From an uncultured Clostridia bacterium (GTDB lineage Bacteria > Bacillota > Clostridia > Christensenellales > CAG-138): a stretch of DNA of 13,672 nucleotides. Below, piece after piece: positions 1 to 6,040 of the stretch (the stretch's first letter is position 1; every line of letters starts with the position of its first letter). The notes under the pieces were generated by a model. The model was given only the letters and a program-made list of their open reading frames with translations, was not told the origin of the DNA and searched no databases. The translations under genes were made by a program, and so were the position numbers. Location: positions 1 to 13,672 of the forward strand of contig CALAXO010000106.1 in NCBI GenBank assembly GCA_937894955.1. The letters run 5' to 3'.

Positions 1-776
1 GCTTCCGCAGGAGTAACGGAAAAACTAATCGTGCAGGTCTCAAGCTCCGTCATTGCATCAAGCTCAATGCTCATATCTCCGGAGACAGTAAATTCGCCGC
101 TCTGCATTTGATAGCCGAAGCGGGTAAGGCTGTAGGAATACTCTCCCGCCGCAAGCGCATAAACATTGCTGTTCGCCGCCGGAGTTTCGATATTTCCCTC
201 CGCATTGCGCACCGTCAGCACCGCCAGTGGATCAACATTTTCAAACGTGACCGTACCGAGGCTCTGCAGCGCAAAGTTTTTGAACCAAACGCAGTCGCTT
301 CCTCTGTCGCCGGAGCTGTCTTTAACATAGGCAAGCGTAACAACGCTCCCCGCGGTGACCGTCTGAGAGTAATTCGTCCAGCCGATTTCGCCGCTGAGAT
401 TTTTTTCCGTGCTTCCGTTAACGGACAGATAATCATAGCGTGCTTCCGAGCTTATCTTGTAATCAAACGAAAGGCGCGCATTCGAAACAGCTTCACCGAG
501 CGTTATCGTGATTGTGACAACGGATGATTTCATGCCGGCACTTGCGGATTTAATTCCGTTCTCACCATCGGATACGAACTCCGTGCCGCTTTCGCCGGTG
601 AAATTCGTGTTATGGCTGTATTCAACGGATGCAGCATCACCGAGCGGATCGAAAACGGCATCGGGAAAATCGCCCGCTGTTTTCCCCGCGGCAAGGTTCA
701 TCTCACCGATTGCAGCAAAAGGAATTGCGCAAAGCAGCATCAAAATCGCTGCAAACAGTGCAATTGTTTTCTTCAT
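1..776 (-). CDS. Secreted protein with beta-sandwich and PEGA-like domains, C-terminus cut by the window edge
   Basis: Seen: the frame is open from an ATG at 776 to the left edge (258 codons), with a GGAGGT ribosome-binding site 9 nt upstream of the ATG. Residues 1-24 form a signal peptide (MKKTIALFAAILMLLCAIPF..., likely cut after A-I-G). Cys16 is not in a proper lipobox, so I do not call a lipoprotein. Residues about 74-175 look like a beta-sandwich carbohydrate-binding or adhesin-like domain (LSFDYKISSEARYDYLSVNG, GWTNYSQTV, CVWFKNFAL). Residues about 176-238 resemble a PEGA-type repeat (VTFENVDPLAVLTV, AGEYSYSLTRFGYQ, GEFTVSGDMSIEL). Inference: a cell-surface or secreted modular protein. 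In clostridia such proteins often end in more Ig-like modules or a dockerin, but that part lies outside the window. Only a weak promoter is visible (TTGTTG-15-TATTAA around 892-918). The enzyme activity, if any, is unknown. Confidence 0.85.
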   Translation of the reverse strand, partial: MKKTIALFAAILMLLCAIPFAAIGEMNLAAGKTAGDFPDAVFDPLGDAASVEYSHNTNFTGESGTEFVSDGENGIKSASAGMKSSVVTITITLGEAVSNARLSFDYKISSEARYDYLSVNGSTEKNLSGEIGWTNYSQTVTAGSVVTLAYVKDSSGDRGSDCVWFKNFALQSLGTVTFENVDPLAVLTVRNAEGNIETPAANSNVYALAAGEYSYSLTRFGYQMQSGEFTVSGDMSIELDAMTELETCTISFSVTPAE

Positions 777-808
777 AGCAAAAATACCTCCGAAACTTCC
801 GATTTTTG

Positions 809-879
809 CGCCGAACAAATATGCTCCCTGCAAAAAAGCTCTTAAACCAAGACCTGTTCTGTGAAAAAGCTGTTCGGCG
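809..879 (-). promoter_or_regulatory. Possible structured mRNA leader of the 1-776 gene (9-bp inverted repeat)
   Basis: On the minus strand CGCCGAACA (879-871) is perfectly complementary to TGTTCGGCG (817-809), closing a 53-nt interior. Inside, GCTTTT (870-865) can pair with AAGAGC (843-838), allowing one G-U pair, and the second arm is followed at once by six Ts (837-832). The element sits between the likely promoter region and the ribosome-binding site. It could be a folded leader or attenuator; chance pairing cannot be excluded. I do not match it to a known riboswitch. Confidence 0.35.
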
Positions 880-1359
880 AACCTCTGATTTTTAATATGA
901 GCACGGTGGAATCAACAAACTGACCGGAAAGGCCGCATACGGAACCCAAACAGAAGCCAAGTTCCGCTGCGCGCCGGAAACGTTCTTGCGTGTGACTGCA
1001 ATTTTAATGTTTTGAAGCAGTTTCCGTTTTGCAGAAACCGCACAAAAAAGCCATACGGAGATGCCGCCCGAAGCTTGCGCTTTATGCGGTGCAAGTATCC
1101 TGACTTGTGCTGCGGCAATTGATATTCAATCATATTGGTTTTCGGAACAAAAAACGAACAGCGGAGCGGAAATTTTTAAATCCGCAAAGCAGATGCGAAA
1201 AACTGTCCTGCTGAACGCAAAACGTTTTCGAACCGCTCTCCCGAGCCGAATTTTTGAGCAAAAACCATACGAATGAATTCAATGCCTGCGGATAACGCCT
1301 GCCTTCTCACGGTTTGAACACCGCAATGGCGAACTTTTGTTCCCCCGAAAGATTTTCTC
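880..1359. other. Intergenic stretch with no recognised gene
   Basis: About 480 bp lie between the secreted-protein leader and the 3' end of the putative RNA gene. Frames longer than 60 codons exist on both strands, but none has a ribosome-binding site, a recognisable protein family or sensible composition. Short inverted repeats occur (for example GCGGA at 1166-1170 with TCCGC at 1181-1185, and GTTTC/GAAAC around 1020-1038). None is followed by a convincing T-run. It may be decayed sequence or contain a further unrecognised RNA. Confidence 0.4.
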
Positions 1360-1614
1360 AAAAAAGACCTTCAAGAACCTTCCGGTTCGGCGCACCCTCG
1401 CACTCACAGTGCCGGTCGCGTGGGCAAAATGCCTCATTCATTTGAGTCGATGCCTTACCAACGCTCGTTCCGCACGAAAATTCCCATTGAAATGTCGAAG
1501 ATTCGAACCTTTAATGAGCTCTTTTTCCGCTGTTCCGAACGTTGATCTTTGCAGCAATCGATTACATCGCATAGCTGATATTTATTTTTAACAAAAGGGA
1601 TATCCCCCTCTGCG
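1360..1614 (-). ncRNA. Putative structured non-coding RNA of about 255 nt (possibly raiA-type)
   Basis: Seen: a strong minus-strand promoter (TTGACT-17-TACAAT, 1649-1621) predicts a start near 1614. The downstream stretch has no plausible protein but many stems. These are CAGC/GCTG (1577-1574 with 1555-1552) enclosing CGAT/ATCG, GGCA/TGCC enclosing CTCA/TGAG (about 1455-1423), GCACT-GTG-AGTGC (1412-1400) and GAACC-GGAA-GGTTC (1388-1375, a GNRA-type tetraloop). It ends in GGTC followed by six Ts (1365-1360), which would serve as a terminator; GACC at about 1418-1415 can pair with that GGTC. Inference: an independently transcribed structured RNA. From family knowledge, length, stand-alone position and clostridial setting fit the raiA motif RNA best, but I cannot confirm this. 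It lacks tmRNA, RNase P, SRP and T-box signature sequences. A dispersed repeat is the main alternative. Confidence 0.6.
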
Positions 1615-1620
1615 ACTCGT

Positions 1621-1649
1621 ATTGTAGCAGAGTTTCGGCAAAAAGTCAA
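1621..1649 (-). promoter_or_regulatory. Sigma-A promoter of the putative ncRNA
   Basis: On the minus strand TTGACT (1649-1644) and TACAAT (1626-1621) are separated by exactly 17 bp. This is among the best promoter matches in the window. It fires into 1614-1360, where no protein gene is seen, which is the main reason for calling an RNA gene there. Confidence 0.75.
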
Positions 1650-1689
1650 CACATACCGAGCAAAACTGCCGAACATCTTTTGTTTGTTT

Positions 1690-1705
1690 ACATGTTCAGA
1701 CATGT
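1690..1705. promoter_or_regulatory. Palindrome upstream of the ncRNA promoter
   Basis: ACATGT-TCAG-ACATGT: two copies of a self-complementary hexamer 4 bp apart, so the 16-bp block is both a direct and an inverted repeat. It lies about 40 bp upstream of the minus-strand -35 box at 1649-1644, a position suited to an activator or repressor site. The binding protein is unknown. Confidence 0.4.
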
Positions 1706-1747
1706 TTGAGAAAAATGCGTAAAAGTGAAAATATTTCGTTCCCCCCG

Positions 1748-1798
1748 CTGCCCATGTCTTTCGTCTGCGGCATCGGTCAAAGAACCGGGCAGTTTTTT
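1748..1798 (+). terminator. Rho-independent terminator upstream of ddl promoter
   Basis: CTGCCC (1748-1753) pairs with GGGCAG (1787-1792). After a 3x3 internal loop, TCTTT (1757-1761) pairs with AAAGA (1779-1783). Six Ts follow (1793-1798). It is oriented for plus-strand transcription, although no plus-strand gene lies upstream in the window. It ends 20 bp before the ddl -35 box, so it would insulate ddl from read-through. Confidence 0.65.
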
Positions 1799-1818
1799 CA
1801 CATTTCTTTCAAAAGTTC

Positions 1819-1846
1819 TTGCCGCCGGCGAATTATGTGCTATAAT
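1819..1846 (+). promoter_or_regulatory. ddl-murF promoter
   Basis: TTGCCG (1819-1824), a 16-bp spacer, and a perfect TATAAT (1841-1846) preceded by TG one base upstream (extended -10). The predicted start near 1853 gives a 200-nt untranslated leader before ddl. Confidence 0.75.
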
Positions 1847-1886
1847 TAAGCAGCACACCGAATAATTCGTGCTTTTGCATAATGAG

Positions 1887-1915
1887 TTGAAAACGGGCTG
1901 TTTTCAAAAAAGCCC
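1887..1915 (+). promoter_or_regulatory. Hairpin with possible pseudoknot in the ddl leader
   Basis: TTGAAAAC (1887-1894) and GTTTTCAA (1900-1907) form a perfect 8-bp stem. Its whole five-base loop GGGCT (1895-1899) is complementary to AGCCC (1911-1915) three bases downstream. The two pairings could form a compact pseudoknot after partial opening of the first stem, or be alternative states of a switch. No T-run follows, so it is not a simple terminator, and I do not match it to a known riboswitch class. Confidence 0.4.
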
Positions 1916-2052
1916 CGGTTCGGCGTTCGGTTTGGTTGAAAGCGGTCACTGCATTCACCTTTTGCGTTGACTGTGAATACACTGTTTTCAGGCCTGCGGA
2001 GCGGGCGGTTTTGCAAACAGATTGACCGAGTTTGAAAGGATGATAACATAAA

Positions 2053-3099
2053 ATGAAGATAGCAGTACTTTGCGGCGGCAGAAGCAGCGAGCGGGATGTT
2101 TCGCTGTCCACAGGAATTCAGGTTGCGCGTGCGCTGCGCGAAACGGGGCACGATGTTGTGCTTGTTGATGCATGCGTGGATTTTCCGCTTGACTGCAAAC
2201 CCGAAGAGGTCTTTGAAAAAGCACTGCCGATCGAAAATCATACCATCGGTGCAGCCGCACCGTGCATCGAAAGTTTTTTTGACCGTGCATCGGGTTTTTT
2301 CGGCAAAAACGTTCTTGAAATCTGCAAAAATGCGGATATTGTTTTCAACGCACTGCACGGCGACGAAGGCGAAAACGGCAAATTGCAGGCAGCGTTCGAC
2401 CTTTTGAACATTTGCTACACCGGTTCCGGTGCACAGGGCTGTATGCTTGCAATGAACAAGAGCCTTTCAAAGCAGCTTTTTCGCACGCACGGGATTTCAA
2501 CCCCCGAAGCGGTCATTCTTTCCGAATCGGACAGATGCCGCGCAGCCGAACTCTGTAAAAAGCTCGGTTTGCCCTGCGTTGTGAAGCCCGCAAGCCTCGG
2601 CTCAAGTGTCGGAGTTTCGATCGTCCGCACGAATGATGAATTTTTCGCCGCACTGGATTCGGCTTTCAGCCTTGAAGATACCGTTATCGTTGAAAAATAC
2701 ATCAAAGGGCGTGAGTTTGCCGTCGGTATCGTCGGCAGCAGAGTTCTTCCCGCAATCGAAATAATCCCAAAACATGGTTTTTACGATTATAAAAACAAAT
2801 ATCAACCGGGCTGCACCGTTGAAATCTGCCCGGCGGATATAGATTCGGACACTGCCGAACGCATGGCGGAAGCAACCCGCAAAGTCTTCCGCACACTCGG
2901 TCTCGGCGCATATGCGCGAGCCGACTTTATGGTTGACGAAAACGGCATTTATTGCCTTGAAGCCAACACCCTGCCCGGCATGACGCCCGTCAGCCTGCTT
3001 CCGCAGGAAGCTGCGGCCGATAAGCTGGATTTTCCCGCATTACTCGAAGTAATCATTAAGGAAAGCCTGCTTTTGAGGAAAACCGAGCGGCGGCATTGA
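2053..3099 (+). CDS. ddl: D-alanine--D-alanine ligase
   Basis: This cytoplasmic ATP-grasp enzyme joins two D-alanines using ATP, giving the dipeptide that MurF adds to the peptidoglycan precursor. Seen: 348 residues, normal for the family. The N-terminus MKIAVLCGGRSSERDVSLS carries the catalytic Glu (E13, matching E. coli DdlB E15). SLGSSVGVS (181-189) holds the serine matching S150. The omega-loop YDYKNKY (244-250) has the tyrosine (Y250, matching Y216) that marks D-Ala-D-Ala rather than D-Ala-D-lactate (VanA-like) specificity. R289 and the Mg-binding E303 and N305 lie in ARADFM and LEANTLPGMT. The start is fixed by the family N-terminus; the ribosome-binding site AAAGGA lies a long 12 nt upstream. 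It is followed after 72 bp by murF, the next enzyme in the pathway, on the same strand. Its own promoter and a 200-nt leader precede it. Confidence 0.97.
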   Translation: MKIAVLCGGRSSERDVSLSTGIQVARALRETGHDVVLVDACVDFPLDCKPEEVFEKALPIENHTIGAAAPCIESFFDRASGFFGKNVLEICKNADIVFNALHGDEGENGKLQAAFDLLNICYTGSGAQGCMLAMNKSLSKQLFRTHGISTPEAVILSESDRCRAAELCKKLGLPCVVKPASLGSSVGVSIVRTNDEFFAALDSAFSLEDTVIVEKYIKGREFAVGIVGSRVLPAIEIIPKHGFYDYKNKYQPGCTVEICPADIDSDTAERMAEATRKVFRTLGLGAYARADFMVDENGIYCLEANTLPGMTPVSLLPQEAAADKLDFPALLEVIIKESLLLRKTERRH

Positions 3100-3130
3100 T
3101 TCGGGCTTCCCTATGTTTAACGCAAACAGA

Positions 3131-3171
3131 CATGCAGTATTTTTATAAAAAGTGAGACAGCATACAGTATT
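3131..3171. repeat. Imperfect direct repeat before murF start
   Basis: CATGCAGTATT (3131-3141) and CATACAGTATT (3161-3171) agree at 10 of 11 positions and are exactly 30 bp apart. The second copy ends at the base before the murF ATG. It could be a protein-binding pair or a small duplication; the role is unknown. Confidence 0.4.
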
Positions 3172-4626
3172 ATGATTAACCTTACAATTTCCGAAGCCAT
3201 GACCGCCGCAGACGGTCAACTCGTTCACTGTGAAGACCCCGCATACATCGGGGATATGCTTATTGAGGGCATCACCCTCGACAGCCGCAAAGTTAAACCC
3301 GACTGGCTTTTTATCGCAGATAAGGGCGAGCGGGCGGATGGGCACGATTATGTTGAATCCGCACGGCGCAGCGGTGCCGCTGCAGCGGTGGTTGAACGTG
3401 AACTTGACATACCGATTCCGCAGATTCTTGTTGAGAACAGTTTGCGCGCAATGCAGCGTATCGCAGGCTACATACGCGAAAAGAGCGGCGTAAAGGTTAT
3501 AGGCGTTGTCGGCAGCGTCGGAAAAACAAGCACGCGGCAGATGCTTTCCTGTGTGCTCGAACAAAAATTCAGCGTTCTCAGCACGGAAGGCAATTTCAAC
3601 AACGAATACGGACTGCCGCAAACTCTTTTCCGGCTTGAACCGCACCACGAGCTTGCGGTTGTCGAAATGGGCATCAGCCAATTCGGTGAAATGGACAGAT
3701 TGGGCGCAATCGCACGTCCCGATTACGTTGTGTTTACCAACATCGGCAATATGCACCTTGAGAACCTTATCGACCGCAGCGGCGTGCTCCGCGCCAAAAC
3801 CGAGGTTGTGAAGCATATGCCGCGTAACGGCAGATTGTTTTTCAATGCAGCGGATGATAAACTGTGTGAATACGCGAAGACCTCGCCCATTCCCGTAAAG
3901 TTTTACGGCATAGACGAAAACTTGCCCATACATCCCGAAAACATACGCCTCATTGACGCGGCGGAAACCGATTTTGTGCTGAATTATTTCGGAACACGAA
4001 TCCCCGTTTCAATGCCCGCAGCGGGGCTGCATATGGTTCAAAATGCCGTCGCCGCCGCCGCTGTTGCACATGAACTCGGGCTGACTGCCAAACAGGTGAA
4101 AGCGGGCATTGAAAGCTTCAGCCCCGTTGGACACCGTTGGCGCGTGCTTTTTGCCTGCTGCCCCCTCGACGCAAATGCAGCTGCAAATTCCGAAGAGAGC
4201 TCGACTTCCGCACGTTCCGAAACGTTCACCGTTATTGATGATTGCTATAACGCCGGACCCGATTCCGTCCGCGCCGCACTCACTGCTCTCGTTTCGGCTG
4301 CAAAACCCGGCTGTCGGAAAATCGCAATGCTCGGGAATATGCTCGAATTGGGCGAAAACTCCGCCGCACTGCACAAAAGCCTCGGCGCATATTGCGCCGA
4401 ATGCGGGCTTGACGCACTTTTCACCGCAGGCGACCTTGCGTCAAATATTGCTCTCGGTGCGGAAAATGCAGGAATGCGCAACGTTTTCCGTATCTCAAAG
4501 GACACGGCGTCAACTGCTCTGCTGCATTTTGCAAAGCCCGGAGACACGGTGCTTGTAAAGGCCTCACGCGGAGCACGTTTTGAAAACATTGTTGATGAAC
4601 TCGGCAATGCAAATTCCGTAAAATGA
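3172..4626 (+). CDS. murF: UDP-N-acetylmuramoyl-tripeptide--D-alanyl-D-alanine ligase
   Basis: MurF adds D-Ala-D-Ala to UDP-MurNAc-tripeptide with ATP, the last cytoplasmic step before transfer to the lipid carrier. Seen: 484 residues. The Mur-ligase P-loop GVVGSVGKTST is at 111-121 (Lys118), then EGNFNNEYG (139 onward), VVEMGISQFGEM, FTNIGNMHLENL, the central-to-C-terminal HRWRV and IDDCYNAGPDSVRAAL, MLGNMLELGENS, and the C-terminal VLVKASRGARFE. The start at 3172 fits the family N-terminus (MINLTISEAM), although no good ribosome-binding site is visible, so translation may be weak. An Ala/Ser-rich segment of about 25 residues (near 327-351) between HRWRV and IDDCYN looks longer than usual. 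The gene lies 72 bp after ddl and probably shares its transcript. It ends in a terminator shared with the convergent hsp20 gene. Confidence 0.96.
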   Translation: MINLTISEAMTAADGQLVHCEDPAYIGDMLIEGITLDSRKVKPDWLFIADKGERADGHDYVESARRSGAAAAVVERELDIPIPQILVENSLRAMQRIAGYIREKSGVKVIGVVGSVGKTSTRQMLSCVLEQKFSVLSTEGNFNNEYGLPQTLFRLEPHHELAVVEMGISQFGEMDRLGAIARPDYVVFTNIGNMHLENLIDRSGVLRAKTEVVKHMPRNGRLFFNAADDKLCEYAKTSPIPVKFYGIDENLPIHPENIRLIDAAETDFVLNYFGTRIPVSMPAAGLHMVQNAVAAAAVAHELGLTAKQVKAGIESFSPVGHRWRVLFACCPLDANAAANSEESSTSARSETFTVIDDCYNAGPDSVRAALTALVSAAKPGCRKIAMLGNMLELGENSAALHKSLGAYCAECGLDALFTAGDLASNIALGAENAGMRNVFRISKDTASTALLHFAKPGDTVLVKASRGARFENIVDELGNANSVK

Positions 4627-4706
4627 TTTTGCTCCGAATATCTGCAGCTCATTGTTTGCTTTGAACACGCGGCAATATCGTCTCATCCAAATCGGAATTA
4701 CACAAA

Positions 4707-4752
4707 AAACGACCTTCGCCGAAGGGGTTTCCCCCTTCTGCGAAGGCCGTTT
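4707..4752. terminator. Bidirectional terminator between murF and hsp20
   Basis: A long, nearly perfect stem is built from AAACG, CCTTCGC and GAAGGGG pairing with CCCCTTC, GCGAAGG and CGTTT around a TTTC loop, with single mismatches between blocks. On the minus strand the stem runs into six Ts, so it is best as the hsp20 terminator. On the plus strand a short TTT follows, enough to serve murF too. A second perfect hairpin, TGCCGCA/TGCGGCA (4752-4770), sits directly beside it. Confidence 0.85.
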
Positions 4753-4796
4753 GCCGCATATGCTGCGGCACCGTACCGTTAAATTTCACTCAACCG

Positions 4797-5225
4797 TTAT
4801 TCGATAGTGACTGTGCTTGCGGTCGGAAGTTCTTTCTGTTCTTCCTTGGGAAGTACGATGTTAAGAACACCGGATTCATATTTCGCCTTTACATCCTCAG
4901 GCTTGATATCTCCGACATAGAAAGTGCGGCTGCATGTACCTGCATAACGTTCACGGCGGATGATACGACCTTTCTTGTCCTCTTCATCTTTGTCGAGATC
5001 CTTGCTTGCGGTGACGGTCATATAACCGTCTTTAATCTCAACTTTGATCTCGTCCTTATTGAACCCGGGCAGATCAACAGCCATTTCATAGCCGTCCTCT
5101 TTTTCACGGATATCCGTTTTCATGAGGTTCTTTGCGTGCCTGCCGTACAGCGGATTCTTTCCGCCGAAGAAATCACCGTCAAAAAGATCATCGAACATTT
5201 TTTCATTAAATACTACCGGCAACAT
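4797..5225 (-). CDS. hsp20: Hsp20/alpha-crystallin small heat-shock protein
   Basis: This is an ATP-independent holdase that forms oligomers and keeps unfolding proteins soluble during heat or other stress. Seen: 142 residues. The alpha-crystallin domain runs from about residue 36 to 125, with TDIREKEDGYEMAVDLPGF, KVEIKDGYMTVTA, GRIIRRERYAG, and the hallmark A-x-x-x-x-G-V-L (AKYESGVLNIVLPK). The C-terminal tail has a V-x-I motif (VTI, 139-141) used for oligomer assembly. A GGAGGA ribosome-binding site lies 8 nt before the ATG at 5225. It follows the HdeD-family gene on the same strand after a 105-bp gap and may be read through from it or from an own promoter. No CIRCE element is seen; a small palindrome lies at 5279-5294. 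Confidence 0.95.
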   Translation of the reverse strand: MLPVVFNEKMFDDLFDGDFFGGKNPLYGRHAKNLMKTDIREKEDGYEMAVDLPGFNKDEIKVEIKDGYMTVTASKDLDKDEEDKKGRIIRRERYAGTCSRTFYVGDIKPEDVKAKYESGVLNIVLPKEEQKELPTASTVTIE

Positions 5226-5278
5226 AGTTAAATTCCTCCAAATAATAGACTTTTGATTTATGTTAAAGCTTTGCTGCG

Positions 5279-5294
5279 CGGAAAGTCGTTTCCG
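5279..5294. promoter_or_regulatory. Palindrome upstream of hsp20
   Basis: CGGAAA-GTCG-TTTCCG is a perfect 6-bp inverted repeat with a 4-bp centre, in the 105-bp gap upstream of hsp20. It could be an operator or an mRNA hairpin. It is not the CIRCE (HrcA) or CtsR sequence. The hsp20 promoter itself is not clear to me. Confidence 0.3.
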
Positions 5295-5330
5295 TACTCA
5301 AGCATTGCCTACAAAAACGAGAAGCTTTTT

Positions 5331-5864
5331 TCAGGTCTCTTTGCCCGAAGAAACACAGGCGCATACGACCAAGCTGACACCCTGCAGAATCAGCACCAGT
5401 CCAACGGTTAAACCGACAGCCGCAACGCTTATCCACGGATCCATCATGCATATAATGCCCGCCGCAGTAAGCAGAATGCCCATTGCAAGCACCCAGCCCC
5501 AAGCACGCACACCGAGTGCACGCAGGTCAAAGGCACTTACGAATCTGCCGATACCCGAGAACAAAAGCCAAAGCGTGAACAGCAAGGGCAGTGAAAGCAG
5601 CGTGAACCATTGGTTGAACAGGAGCAGCAAAGCCATAATCACGGTCAGCACTCCGTTCAGCAGCAGCCAACCCGAACCCAGCAGGATTTTGCTTGTTCCG
5701 GCAAACACGACTATCTCCGCAATGCCTGCCGCAAGCATGAAAAGCCCAAACAGCATCCCGGCGGATACCACCGCAACATCCTGATTACAAAGGCAGTAAA
5801 CACCGCCTGCCGTCAGTAAGATTCCCGCCGCAATATCAATTGCACGCATAGCTTTTGCACTCAT
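5331..5864 (-). CDS. HdeD-family (DUF308) membrane protein
   Basis: Seen: 177 residues, almost entirely hydrophobic, with about six membrane-spanning segments in the paired pattern of HdeD/DUF308 proteins (for example AIDIAAGILLTAGGVYCL, AGMLFGLFMLAAGIAEIVVF, the WLLLNGVLTVIMALLLLFNQ block, WGWVLAMGILLTAAGIICMM, and AAVGLTVGLVLILQGVSLVV). Known: HdeD is linked to acid resistance in enteric bacteria, but the biochemical role of the family is not settled. Start choice: a GTG at 5870 is in frame but only 2 nt from the GAGG ribosome-binding site, while the ATG at 5864 is 8 nt away, so I use the ATG. The gene is divergent from the PucR-type regulator, with abutting promoters, and upstream of hsp20 on the same strand. 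This suggests a shared envelope or protein-stress role (inference). Confidence 0.88.
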   Translation of the reverse strand: MSAKAMRAIDIAAGILLTAGGVYCLCNQDVAVVSAGMLFGLFMLAAGIAEIVVFAGTSKILLGSGWLLLNGVLTVIMALLLLFNQWFTLLSLPLLFTLWLLFSGIGRFVSAFDLRALGVRAWGWVLAMGILLTAAGIICMMDPWISVAAVGLTVGLVLILQGVSLVVCACVSSGKET

Positions 5865-5942
5865 TGTCACTACCTCTTTTCTTTTCAGAGAAGCATCTGC
5901 GTAAGATCCGTCCGTGCATCACTTCTCATTTCTGATGATTAT

Positions 5943-5970
5943 ATTTTACTCTTTTGCCTTGAATCGACAA
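5943..5970 (-). promoter_or_regulatory. Candidate promoter of the HdeD-family gene
   Basis: On the minus strand TTGTCG (5970-5965) and TAAAAT (5948-5943) are 16 bp apart; an alternative -10 TATAAT overlaps at 5943-5938. Its -35 box directly abuts the -35 box of the rightward promoter, so one bound regulator could affect both. Confidence 0.5.
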
Positions 5971-5987
5971 TAAGCTGATGATATAAT
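5959..5987 (+). promoter_or_regulatory. Promoter of the PucR-type regulator
   Basis: TTGAAT (5959-5964), a 17-bp spacer, and a perfect TATAAT (5982-5987). The predicted start near 5994 lies only about 8 nt before an in-frame ATG at 6002, which supports the downstream ATG at 6041 as the true start. Confidence 0.7.
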
Positions 5988-6040
5988 ATTATCAATTTTA
6001 CATGTGCATTCAGCACAAAACAGAAAGGGGCAGAGATTTG

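Noticed and set aside
912..1133. Minus-strand frame of 73 codons in the intergenic gap
   Set aside because: No ribosome-binding site and no recognisable family. Arg-, Phe- and Ser-rich composition is typical of non-coding DNA in this base composition.
1495..1515. tRNA T-arm-like GGTTCGAATC on the minus strand
   Set aside because: The flanking bases do not form a T-stem, and no cloverleaf or acceptor stem can be drawn around it.
1455..1703. Minus-strand frame of 82 codons starting at 1703
   Set aside because: There is no ribosome-binding site. The ncRNA promoter lies inside it, so most transcripts would lack its start, and its peptide looks like a translation of a structured RNA region.
1853..2052. 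T-box or other known riboswitch in the ddl leader
   Set aside because: No T-box sequence (TGG-N-ACC-GCG type) and no recognisable core of a known riboswitch class.
3040..3933. 297-codon minus-strand frame
   Set aside because: It lies antisense to the end of ddl and to murF, both certain genes. It is rich in Cys, His and Asn as expected for a shadow frame, and it has no start signals.
5260..5784. 174-codon plus-strand frame
   Set aside because: It is antisense to the HdeD-family gene; its Ser/Thr/Pro-rich content mirrors the hydrophobic codons on the other strand.
6002..6040. Upstream ATG as start of the PucR-type regulator
   Set aside because: It lies about 8 nt from the predicted transcription start without a ribosome-binding site; ATG 6041 has AAAGGGG at 10 nt.
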